A stretch of 7,263 bases of DNA from positions 1 through 7,263 of the forward strand of contig CABSBK010000052.1 in assembly GCA_902475865.1 (NCBI GenBank), in the 5' to 3' direction. The DNA is from an uncultured Collinsella sp. (GTDB taxonomy: Bacteria; Actinomycetota; Coriobacteriia; Coriobacteriales; Coriobacteriaceae). This document shows, piece by piece, positions 1 to 5,445 of the stretch. The notes under the pieces are model-generated. The model saw nothing but the letters and a program-made list of their open reading frames with translations, searched no databases and had not been told where the DNA came from. Position 1 is the stretch's first letter; every line of letters starts with the position of its first letter. Both the position numbers and the translations under genes were made by a program.

Positions 1-130
1 ACGTTTTCTCTGCATCAGCGTGTGGTGAAGAACGGAAGAAGCCGGTAGTGCAAGCCGAAAATTCAAGAATTCAATAAGCAGCGGTGTGAGAGAGCGCCGC
101 ATTACACGTAACTAGGAGCGTGGTTACACA

Positions 131-703
131 ATGCAGGAGGCATGGGAAGGCTTCAAGGAAGGCATTTGGACGGGAGAGGTTGACGTCCGAGACTTCATCC
201 AGAAGAACTACACCCCCTACGAGGGCGACGAGTCGTTCCTCGTAGGTCCGACCGAGCGTACCAAGGAGCTGTGGGGCGAGGTTCTCGACCTGCTGCTTAA
301 GGAGCGCGAGCAGGGTGGTGTCCTCGATATGGACACCAAGACCGTCACGGGTATCGTGAGCCACCCCGCTGGCTACATCGATAATGCCCATCGCGACAAG
401 GAGACCATTGTTGGCCTCCAGACCGACAAGCCGCTCAAGCGCGCTCTGCACGTCAACGGTGGTATCCGCATCGCTTGCCAGGCTGCCAGCCAGCACGGCT
501 ACAAGGTCGACGAGAACGTTGTCGAGCGCTACACCTTCGAGCGCAAGACCCACAACGCTGGCGTCTTCGATGTTTACACCCCCGAGATGCGTGCTTGCCG
601 CTCGGCTCACATCATCACCGGTCTGCCCGATGGCTATGGCCGCGGCCGCATCATCGGCGACTACCGTCGTGTTGCCCTGTGCGGCGTCGCCTACCTGATC
701 TAG
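131..703 (+). CDS. N-terminal PFL fragment ending at the amber codon
   Basis: As written, translation from ATG 131 gives a 190-aa product ending ...CGVAYLI at the TAG. It covers the N-terminal part of the PFL barrel, including the YTPYEGDESFL and DYRRVAL blocks, and contains neither the catalytic cysteines nor the radical glycine, so it cannot be active alone. In E. coli PflB the matching stretch is RVALYGIDYLMKDK, so the stop falls where a charged or polar residue would be expected; AAG, GAG or CAG would each become TAG by one substitution. It is either a truncated product, a real fragment of a multi-piece enzyme, or the first part of a read-through product. Confidence 0.55.
   Translation: MQEAWEGFKEGIWTGEVDVRDFIQKNYTPYEGDESFLVGPTERTKELWGEVLDLLLKEREQGGVLDMDTKTVTGIVSHPAGYIDNAHRDKETIVGLQTDKPLKRALHVNGGIRIACQAASQHGYKVDENVVERYTFERKTHNAGVFDVYTPEMRACRSAHIITGLPDGYGRGRIIGDYRRVALCGVAYLI
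701..703 (+). other. In-frame amber (TAG) codon inside PFL
   Basis: The codon sequence is GCC TAC CTG ATC TAG AAC AAG GAG GCC. The frame before and after is the same, without insertion or deletion, and PFL homology resumes directly downstream. Two other genes in the window (ending at 5400 and 6897) use TAG as their terminal stop, so a global reassignment of TAG is unlikely. I see no selenocysteine-type or pyrrolysine-type stem-loop directly after the codon. Confidence 0.9.
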
Positions 704-739
704 AACAAGGAGGCCCAGAAGGCTTCCACTCCGACGGTC

Positions 740-2182
740 ATGACCGCCGACAACATCCGCGATCGTGAGGAGCTGCAGGAGCAGATCCGCGCCCTCGGCG
801 AGCTCAAGATGATGGCCGAGACCTATGGTTTCGATATTTCCAACCCTGCTACCAACACGCAGGAGGCCATCCAGTGGATGTACTTCGCCTACCTTGCTGC
901 CGTCAAGGAGCAGAACGGCGCCGCTATGTCCATCGGCCGCACCTCTACGTTCATCGACATCTATGCTGAGCGCGACCTTGCCAACGGTACCTTCACCGAG
1001 GAGCAGATCCAGGAGTTCGTGGATCACTTCATCATGAAGCTCCGCATGGTCAAGTTTGCCCGTACCCCCGAGTACCAGGCCCTGTTCACCGGCGACCCGC
1101 AGTGGGTCACCGAGTCCATCGGCGGCATGGGTGTTGACGGCCGTACGCTCGTTACCAAGATGAGCTACCGCTACCTGCACACGCTCGAGAACATGGGCAC
1201 CAGCCCCGAGCCCAACATGACCGTTCTGTGGTCGACCCGTCTGCCCGAGAACTTCAAGAAGTTCTGCGCCAAGACTTCTGTCGCCAGCTCCTCGATCCAG
1301 TACGAGAACGACGACCTCATGCGCGTCTATCACGGCGACGACTACGGCATTGCCTGCTGCGTGTCCTCCATGCGCATCGGCAAGGAGATGCAGTTCTTCG
1401 GCGCCCGCGCCAACCTGGCCAAGTGCCTGCTGTACGCACTCAACGGCGGTGTTGACGAGGTCTCCAAGAAGCAGGTCGGCCCCAAGTATCGCGCCGTCGA
1501 GGGCGATACGCTCGATTACGACGACGTTGTGGCCAAGTACAACGACATGATGAAGTGGCTCGCTGGCGTGTACGTCAACTCGCTGAACATCATCCACTAC
1601 ATGCACGATAAGTACTGCTACGAGCGCATTCAGATGGCTCTGCACGACAAGCACGTGCACCGCTGGTTCGCTACGGGCATCGCTGGCCTTTCCGTCGTGG
1701 CTGACTCCCTGTCCGCCATCAAGTACGCCAAGGTCCACCCCGTCCGTGACGAGAACGGCATCATCGTCGACTTCGAGACCGAGGGCGAGTTCCCCAAGTA
1801 CGGTAACGACGACGACCGCGTCGACCAGATCGCTCACGACGTTGTGCACCAGTTCATGGAGTACATCCGCATGAACGACACCTACCGCAACTCCGTGCCC
1901 ACGACCTCGGTTCTGACCATTACTTCCAACGTCGTGTACGGTAAGAAGACCGGCTCCACGCCCGACGGCCGCAAGGCTGGCCAGCCGTTCGCCCCGGGTG
2001 CTAACCCCATGCACAAGCGCGATAGCCACGGCGCCATCGCTTCGCTGTCTTCGGTTTCCAAGCTCCCGTTCCGCGATGCCCAGGACGGCATCTCCAACAC
2101 CTTCTCCATCATCCCGAGTGCGCTCGGCAAGGAGGACCAGGTGTTCTTTGGCGATATCGACCTTGATCAGCTGGGCGAGTAA
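740..2182 (+). CDS. C-terminal part of the PFL core (possible re-initiation product)
   Basis: ATG 740 is the first start codon in frame after the amber codon and would give 480 aa carrying both active-site cysteines and most of the substrate pocket. It has no convincing Shine-Dalgarno at normal spacing. A perfect AAGGAGG sits at 707-713 but is 26 bases away and is also simply the Lys-Glu-Ala coding sequence. The protein ends ...[24 protein letters not shown], where unsplit PFLs continue into a linker and the glycyl-radical domain. Whether it is made as a separate protein cannot be told from sequence. Confidence 0.55.
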   Translation: MTADNIRDREELQEQIRALGELKMMAETYGFDISNPATNTQEAIQWMYFAYLAAVKEQNGAAMSIGRTSTFIDIYAERDLANGTFTEEQIQEFVDHFIMKLRMVKFARTPEYQALFTGDPQWVTESIGGMGVDGRTLVTKMSYRYLHTLENMGTSPEPNMTVLWSTRLPENFKKFCAKTSVASSSIQYENDDLMRVYHGDDYGIACCVSSMRIGKEMQFFGARANLAKCLLYALNGGVDEVSKKQVGPKYRAVEGDTLDYDDVVAKYNDMMKWLAGVYVNSLNIIHYMHDKYCYERIQMALHDKHVHRWFATGIAGLSVVADSLSAIKYAKVHPVRDENGIIVDFETEGEFPKYGNDDDRVDQIAHDVVHQFMEYIRMNDTYRNSVPTTSVLTITSNVVYGKKTGSTPDGRKAGQPFAPGANPMHKRDSHGAIASLSSVSKLPFRDAQDGISNTFSIIPSALGKEDQVFFGDIDLDQLGE

Positions 2183-2183
2183 C

Positions 2184-2208
2184 TATTGTTAGTGCTATAC
2201 TAACAATA
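2184..2208 (+). promoter_or_regulatory. Perfect 10-bp palindrome overlapping an extended -10-like motif
   Basis: TATTGTTAGT (2184-2193) and ACTAACAATA (2199-2208) are perfect reverse complements around GCTAT. Inside it, TGCTATACT (2193-2201) fits an extended -10 element (TGnTATAnT-like), with no good -35 at 16-18 bp. It starts two bases after the core stop codon and lies about 60 bp before the radical-domain gene. The arrangement would suit a repressor or redox-sensor operator over a promoter serving the radical-domain gene alone. It could instead be just an AT-rich mRNA hairpin. The regulator is not identifiable. Confidence 0.45.
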
Positions 2209-2220
2209 ACGATTACTGAT

Positions 2221-2247
2221 TAGCGCGCCGGTTTCGGCCGGCGCCTA
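2221..2247 (+). other. GC-rich hairpin upstream of the radical-domain gene
   Basis: GCGCCGG (2225-2231) pairs with CCGGCGC (2238-2244) around TTTCGG; TAG/CTA at the outside extends the stem past a bulged C2224. No T-run follows, so a standard intrinsic terminator is unlikely. It sits 7 bases before the RBS and could stabilise the 5' end of the downstream message, mark a processing site, or cause partial attenuation between the two PFL cistrons. Confidence 0.5.
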
Positions 2248-2267
2248 TTAATCGAAGGAGACATATT

Positions 2268-2519
2268 ATGAAGGTTTCTGAAGTTTCCGAGACCCAGGCC
2301 GATAACCTGGTCCACATGCTCGACGCTTACGCCGAGAAGGGTGGCCACCACCTGAACATCAACGTCTTCAACCGTGAGACGCTGCTCGACGCTCAGGCTC
2401 ACCCCGAGAAGTACCCGCAGCTGACCATCCGCGTTTCCGGCTATGCCGTGAACTTCCACACGCTCACCAAGGAGCAGCAGGACGAGGTCATTTCGCGTAC
2501 CTTCCACAACAAGTTCTAA
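2268..2519 (+). CDS. grcA: Stand-alone glycyl-radical domain of PFL (GrcA/YfiD-like)
   Basis: This 83-aa protein supplies the radical domain missing from the upstream core. Residues about 13-83 match the C-terminal end of unsplit [50 protein letters not shown]. The radical-bearing glycine is predicted to be Gly58 (codon 2439-2441) in RVSGYAV, equivalent to E. coli Gly734. The start is well supported: AAGGAG at 2255-2260, 7 bases before ATG 2268. The gene is in a different frame from the core with 85 bp between them, so it is an independent cistron. In E. coli, GrcA is a spare part that replaces the oxygen-cleaved tail of an intact PflB; here the neighbouring core has no such tail, so this protein is inferred to be an obligate subunit. 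It would need activation by a PFL-activating radical-SAM enzyme, not seen here. Codon use resembles the core gene. Confidence 0.92.
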   Translation: MKVSEVSETQADNLVHMLDAYAEKGGHHLNINVFNRETLLDAQAHPEKYPQLTIRVSGYAVNFHTLTKEQQDEVISRTFHNKF

Positions 2520-2547
2520 AGGGATTTAACTCCTGTAGGATTACTGG

Positions 2548-2670
2548 GGCCGGTTTTGGGTTATTTTCCAAAACGTCCTCGGACATGCAAAGAGGCTCCG
2601 CTGCGCGCGTTGCGCGGCGGGGCCTCTTTGCGTCCTGCGGGATGTTTTGGAAAATAACCCAAAAACGGCC
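2548..2670 (+). repeat. Nested inverted repeat element, about 123 nt
   Basis: The outer arms 2548-2577 and 2641-2670 are reverse complements over 30 positions with two differences (G2553/A2665 mismatch and a G-U pair at G2575/T2643). Between them is a second, GC-rich inverted repeat (2587-2631). Each outer arm is also weakly self-complementary: TTTTGG 2554-2559 with CCAAAA 2568-2573, and TTTTGG 2645-2650 with CCAAAA 2659-2664. The transcript could thus form one long rod or three separate hairpins. No ORF with family resemblance lies in it. It may be a REP- or MITE-like extragenic element that carries or surrounds a terminator. Confidence 0.8.
2587..2631 (+). terminator. Probable intrinsic terminator after the PFL locus
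   Basis: Arms 2587-2607 and 2611-2631 pair over 21 positions (GCAAAGAGGC...GCCTCTTTGC) with G-U pairs replacing three Watson-Crick pairs and a 3-nt loop. The GC-rich upper stem is followed by CTCTTTG, a short T-run that is part of the stem base, and AAAG on the other side makes it roughly symmetrical, so it could act in both directions. It lies 68 bases after the radical-domain stop codon, between that gene and the unrelated regulator. Confidence 0.65.
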
Positions 2671-2788
2671 AAGCGGGGTTCTTCGGAGTCACCCTTTAGG
2701 CGGAACTCTCCTAATTATTTGGATGAGTCGTTTACTTACTTGTACTGTTACCGTCTTCCCGCTGTTGTTGGGGTATGCTTTGTTCGTA

Positions 2789-2804
2789 TGTAAACGTATG
2801 ACAT
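2789..2804 (+). promoter_or_regulatory. LacI-type operator before the regulator gene
   Basis: TGTAAACGTATGACAT matches the two tandem sites upstream of the first GH32 gene (TGAAAACGTTTGACAT, TGAAAACGATTGACAT) at 13-14 of 16 positions, with a central CG as is common for LacI-family operators. A possible weak promoter TTGTTG (2765-2770) / TATGTA (2787-2792) overlaps it, which would let the regulator repress its own gene. Confidence 0.65.
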
Positions 2805-2823
2805 GTTGATAGGGGAGGGTGCT

Positions 2824-3834
2824 ATGGCTCGCGAGGGCACTCGTTCTAAGGATTCTGCTAAGCCTGGCATCAAGGAAGTTGCAGCGGTGGCGGGGGTTTC
2901 GCCTACTACGGTATCTCGCGTGCTTAATAACCGCGGCTACATTAGCCAGGAAACCCGCGATAAGGTCCACGCCGCGATGGAACGCATCAACTATACGCCC
3001 AACGATATCGCCCGTGCCATGCTCAACGGCCGTCTGAACCTTATCGGCATGATCGTTCCCTTTGTGAGCAGTCCGTTCCATGCTCAGGTTGTGCAGGCGG
3101 TCGAGCGCACGTTGGCGGAAAACGGCTTTAAGATGTTGCTGTGCAACAGCGCCAATCGACCTGATCTTGAGCGTTCCTATATCGACATGCTCCGCCGCAA
3201 TATGGTCGACGGCGTCATCGTCAACTCCCTCAATATCGGTGCCGAGGCATATGCCGAGATGGGCTTGAGCCTGGTTGGCATCGACTGCGATCTTGGCGAG
3301 GGCTCTGTCCAGATTGCAAGTGACAGCTATGGCATCGGCGAGCTCGCCACGCGCCGTCTGATTGATGACGGCTGCAGGCGTATCCTGTGCCTGCGCAGCA
3401 ATAGCCGCATGCGCATGCCTGCCAATAAGCGTACCGATGCCTACCTCGATGTTGTTGAGCAGGCCGGTTTGTCCGCGCTTGTCCGTGAGGTTGAGTTCGT
3501 TAAGCCCGACGACGAAAAGGGCGCGGTCGTTGCGAAGATCCTCGATGAGAACCCCGATATTGACGGCATCTTTGCGGGAGACGATACGATGGCGGCCATC
3601 TGTCTCAACGTGATGAAGCAGCGCGGCTTGAGCGCTCCAGACGACATTAAGGTCGTGGGCGCGGATGGTGCCCGCCGCACTATGACGTTTATGCCTGATT
3701 TAACAACCGTACGTCAAGATATCGATCGCATCGGAGAGCTCGCGGCGCAATCCATCATCGCTCTTATTAACGGCGATAATCCCGAATCGAATATCAAGCT
3801 CCCCGTTGAACTCATTGAGGGCAAAACCGCGTAA
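2824..3834 (+). CDS. LacI-family sugar-responsive transcription regulator (ScrR-like)
   Basis: A 336-aa LacI/GalR-family repressor. Residues about 16-36 form the helix-turn-helix (IKEVAAVAGVSPTTVSRVLNN), followed by RGYISQETRDKVHAAMERINYTPNDIARAML, which includes the hinge-helix region that sits in the operator minor groove. The rest is a periplasmic-binding-protein-like effector domain: LIGMIVPFVSSPFHAQVVQAVE, DGVIVNS, IDGIFAGDDTMAA, and DLTTVRQDIDRIGELAAQ near the end. I chose ATG 2824 because GGGGAGGG (2812-2819) lies just upstream; ATG 2803 has no RBS and lies inside the operator. Position and operators suggest it controls the adjacent fructoside operon, with sucrose, fructose or a phosphorylated derivative as inducer (inferred). 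No clear terminator separates it from the next gene, so some read-through is possible. It could equally be called SacR/CscR-like; sugar specificity is not readable from the sequence. Confidence 0.92.
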   Translation: MAREGTRSKDSAKPGIKEVAAVAGVSPTTVSRVLNNRGYISQETRDKVHAAMERINYTPNDIARAMLNGRLNLIGMIVPFVSSPFHAQVVQAVERTLAENGFKMLLCNSANRPDLERSYIDMLRRNMVDGVIVNSLNIGAEAYAEMGLSLVGIDCDLGEGSVQIASDSYGIGELATRRLIDDGCRRILCLRSNSRMRMPANKRTDAYLDVVEQAGLSALVREVEFVKPDDEKGAVVAKILDENPDIDGIFAGDDTMAAICLNVMKQRGLSAPDDIKVVGADGARRTMTFMPDLTTVRQDIDRIGELAAQSIIALINGDNPESNIKLPVELIEGKTA

Positions 3835-3886
3835 TTCGCCCCGTGCCAAAAGAATTCCTCAAACGCCTCTGATGACCGTTCACCGG

Positions 3887-3906
3887 CATATGTCAACCGT
3901 TTGCCG
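3887..3906 (-). promoter_or_regulatory. Upstream copy of the LacI-type operator, reverse orientation
   Basis: CATATGTCAACCGTTTGCCG on the + strand reads CGGCAAACGGTTGACATATG on the other strand, matching the downstream tandem sites in the TTGACATAT half and the AAACG centre. It lies about 50 bp upstream of the first tandem site (3938), a distance that would allow a looping repressor to bridge the two. The outer half on one side is degenerate. Confidence 0.55.
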
Positions 3907-3937
3907 ACGACTGGAACTGCGAAAAGACGTATTGGTG

Positions 3938-3972
3938 TGAAAACGTTTGACATATGAAAACGATTGACATAT
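3938..3972 (+). promoter_or_regulatory. Tandem operators with promoter for the fructoside operon
   Basis: Two direct copies, TGAAAACGTTTGACATAT (3938-3955) and TGAAAACGATTGACATAT (3955-3972), repeat at a 17-bp interval and differ at one position. Each contains a consensus -35 hexamer TTGACA (3947-3952 and 3964-3969). The first is followed after exactly 17 bp by TATCTT (3970-3975), a reasonable -10. A repressor bound to either copy would cover the -35 or the spacer, the expected layout for direct repression by the LacI-family protein encoded just upstream. Confidence 0.7.
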
Positions 3973-4017
3973 CTTGCCATTGTACCGAGTTAGTATGTCG
4001 TGGAAAGGAAGTCTCGG

Positions 4018-5400
4018 ATGCACAAGGTGTATTACCAGCCTGAGGGAATTTGGGTAGGCGACATCATGCCGTACGGCGAGGACGGCACGTTCTATCTCTA
4101 TCATCAGCGTGACACGCGTAACCCCGAACCTTTCGGAGAGCCGTTTGGCTGGGCACTCGCTACGACCAAGGATTTCGTCAACTACAAGGACTTTGGCGAG
4201 AGCCTTGAGCGCGGCGGCGACGAGGAAGTCGACCAGTACATTTATGCCGGCACGGTGTTTAAGGTGGGCGACAAGTACCATGCGCTCTACACTGGTTGCA
4301 ATCGCGATAAGGTCCGCGCACGTTTGATGAAGCAGGTTCTTCTTCACGCAACGAGCGACGACGCCGTCAAGTGGGAGAAGAACATCGCCGAGACGCTGCT
4401 TCCGCCCCAGGAGGGTTACGATGACCGCAACTGGCGCGATCCCTTTGTGCTTTGGGATGAGGAGAACGAAGAGTACATGCTCATCCTCGGCACGCGTGTG
4501 GGCGAGGACAAGCGTCTGATGACCGGCCGCCTGGTCAAGTTCACCTCCAAGGATCTGACCAACTGGGAGTTCCAGGGCGACTGGTGGAACCCGGGCCTGT
4601 ACACCATGTTTGAGATGCCTGATCTCTTTAAGATGGGCGACTGGTGGTACCTCGTCTTTTCCGAGTACAGCGACGGCAACAAGACCCGTTACCGCATGTC
4701 CAAGTCCATCAACGGTCCTTGGATTACCCCCGCTGACGACTCCTTCGACGGCCGCGCGTACTACGCCGCTCGCACCGCATTCGATGGCGAGCGTCGCGTT
4801 CTCTTTGGTTGGGTTCCTACGCGTGACGAGGGCGGCGACCCCAGCTCTTACCTATGGGGTGGCACCTTTATGCCCCTCGAGATCGTTCAGCGTGCCGACG
4901 GAACGCTCGGCACCAAGCTCCCCGACAGCATGCTTGGCGCCTTTGGCGAGGCTAAGGCAGTCGAGACCTTTGAGCTTTCCTGCGAGTCGGGCAAGGTCGA
5001 GCAGGTGCTCGCCGCGGATGCCGGCTCCACCTACTTGCTCGATGCCGACATTGAGCTCGGCGGTAACGCTGCCGGCTTCTCGGTCAAGTTCGCCGAGGAC
5101 GCCGAGACCGGTCTTGCCTATGAGTTCCGCGCCAACCTGCGCGAGGGCAAGCTCGAGTTCACGCCGGCTCCCCAGTACCCGTGGTTCCAGGTCAACAACA
5201 TGGGCCTCGAGCGTCCGTTGTTCTTTAAGGGCGAGGGCACTCACCATGTGCGTCTGGTCGTCGACGACGACATCGCGACCATCTTTGTCGATGATGTTGC
5301 GCTCAACGCTCGCTTCTGCAACAAGCAGGGCCAGGGTGTGGCGCTTACCGTCACCGACGGTGCGCTCAAGTGCGCAAACGCAACGATCGCGTCTCTGTAG
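4018..5400 (+). CDS. Glycoside hydrolase family 32 enzyme (beta-fructosidase type, GD-x-MP subtype)
   Basis: A 460-aa cytoplasmic enzyme without signal peptide, predicted to cleave a terminal beta-fructosyl bond in sucrose, sucrose-6-phosphate or short fructans. The five-bladed propeller fills about residues 1-310 and a C-terminal beta-sandwich about 330-460. Likely catalytic residues are the nucleophile Asp15 in WVGDIMPYG, the transition-state stabiliser Asp141 in NWRDPF, and the acid/base Glu199 in FEMPDLF. The first motif differs from the classical WxNDPNG, and the Cys of the usual ECPD is Met here. Other family marks are FYLYHQRD, HALYTG, LVFSEYSDGNKTRYRMS and LFGWVPTRD. ATG 4018 is preferred because AAAGGA (4004-4009) is 8 bases upstream; GTG 4000 is in frame but has no RBS. 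It is the first gene after the operator-promoter, 45 bp before the PTS permease gene. Exact substrate is uncertain; a relative acting on another fructoside is possible. Confidence 0.88.
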   Translation: MHKVYYQPEGIWVGDIMPYGEDGTFYLYHQRDTRNPEPFGEPFGWALATTKDFVNYKDFGESLERGGDEEVDQYIYAGTVFKVGDKYHALYTGCNRDKVRARLMKQVLLHATSDDAVKWEKNIAETLLPPQEGYDDRNWRDPFVLWDEENEEYMLILGTRVGEDKRLMTGRLVKFTSKDLTNWEFQGDWWNPGLYTMFEMPDLFKMGDWWYLVFSEYSDGNKTRYRMSKSINGPWITPADDSFDGRAYYAARTAFDGERRVLFGWVPTRDEGGDPSSYLWGGTFMPLEIVQRADGTLGTKLPDSMLGAFGEAKAVETFELSCESGKVEQVLAADAGSTYLLDADIELGGNAAGFSVKFAEDAETGLAYEFRANLREGKLEFTPAPQYPWFQVNNMGLERPLFFKGEGTHHVRLVVDDDIATIFVDDVALNARFCNKQGQGVALTVTDGALKCANATIASL

Positions 5401-5445
5401 CGGCAACGAACCGTTTTATGATTTAGAAAAGGAATGGAGAGGAAC

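Larger units (their letters stand above)
131..2182 (+). pseudogene. pflB: Pyruvate formate-lyase catalytic core, amber-interrupted and lacking its glycyl-radical domain
   Basis: PFL (formate C-acetyltransferase) converts pyruvate and CoA to formate and acetyl-CoA in the anaerobic cytoplasm. The frame shows strong family matches throughout: the N-terminal DFIQKNYTPYEGDESFL block, RKTHNAGVFDVYTPEM, GYGRGRIIGDYRRVAL, then [28 protein letters not shown], the active-site pair in IACCVS (Cys409/Cys410 counted from codon 131, codons 1355-1360), [20 protein letters not shown] and [10 protein letters not shown]. Reading through the TAG at 701-703 gives 683 codons in one frame. About 80 residues are missing at the C-terminus compared with the roughly 760-aa E. 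coli enzyme, and these are encoded separately at 2268-2519. ATG 131 is the only plausible start: an in-frame TAG lies at 113-115, and AGGAG (114-118) is 12 bases upstream. Conservation is equally good on both sides of the stop, so the lesion is recent, a sequence error, or suppressed. Called pseudogene only because of the internal stop. Confidence 0.85.

Noticed and set aside
3..77. Possible 3' end of an upstream coding region (frame 3, stop TAA at 75-77)
   Set aside because: Only 24 codons with no recognisable similarity; too short to support a call. I also saw no convincing promoter in 1-130.
701..760. Selenocysteine or pyrrolysine insertion signal at the internal stop
   Set aside because: Selenocysteine uses TGA, not TAG, and I see no strong stem-loop directly downstream; other genes here end in TAG. 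Left open only as a genome-level check.
71..2029. Long open frame (652 codons) on the - strand opposite PFL
   Set aside because: It is the antisense shadow of a highly biased GC-rich gene; the translation is low-complexity, rich in Val, Leu, Gly and Asp, with no family resemblance.
2180..2270. Programmed frameshift or stop read-through joining the PFL core to the radical domain
   Set aside because: The two genes are 85 bp apart in different frames, with further stops in the gap, and the small gene has a good RBS and its own ATG.
2789..2804. CcpA-type cre site
   Set aside because: The centre resembles cre, but the arms are one base longer than the cre consensus, and the sites resemble each other more than cre, in line with the local LacI-family regulator.
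2585..2809. Small + frame of 74 codons across the inverted repeat
   Set aside because: It runs through the hairpin, lacks an RBS and shows no recognisable protein.
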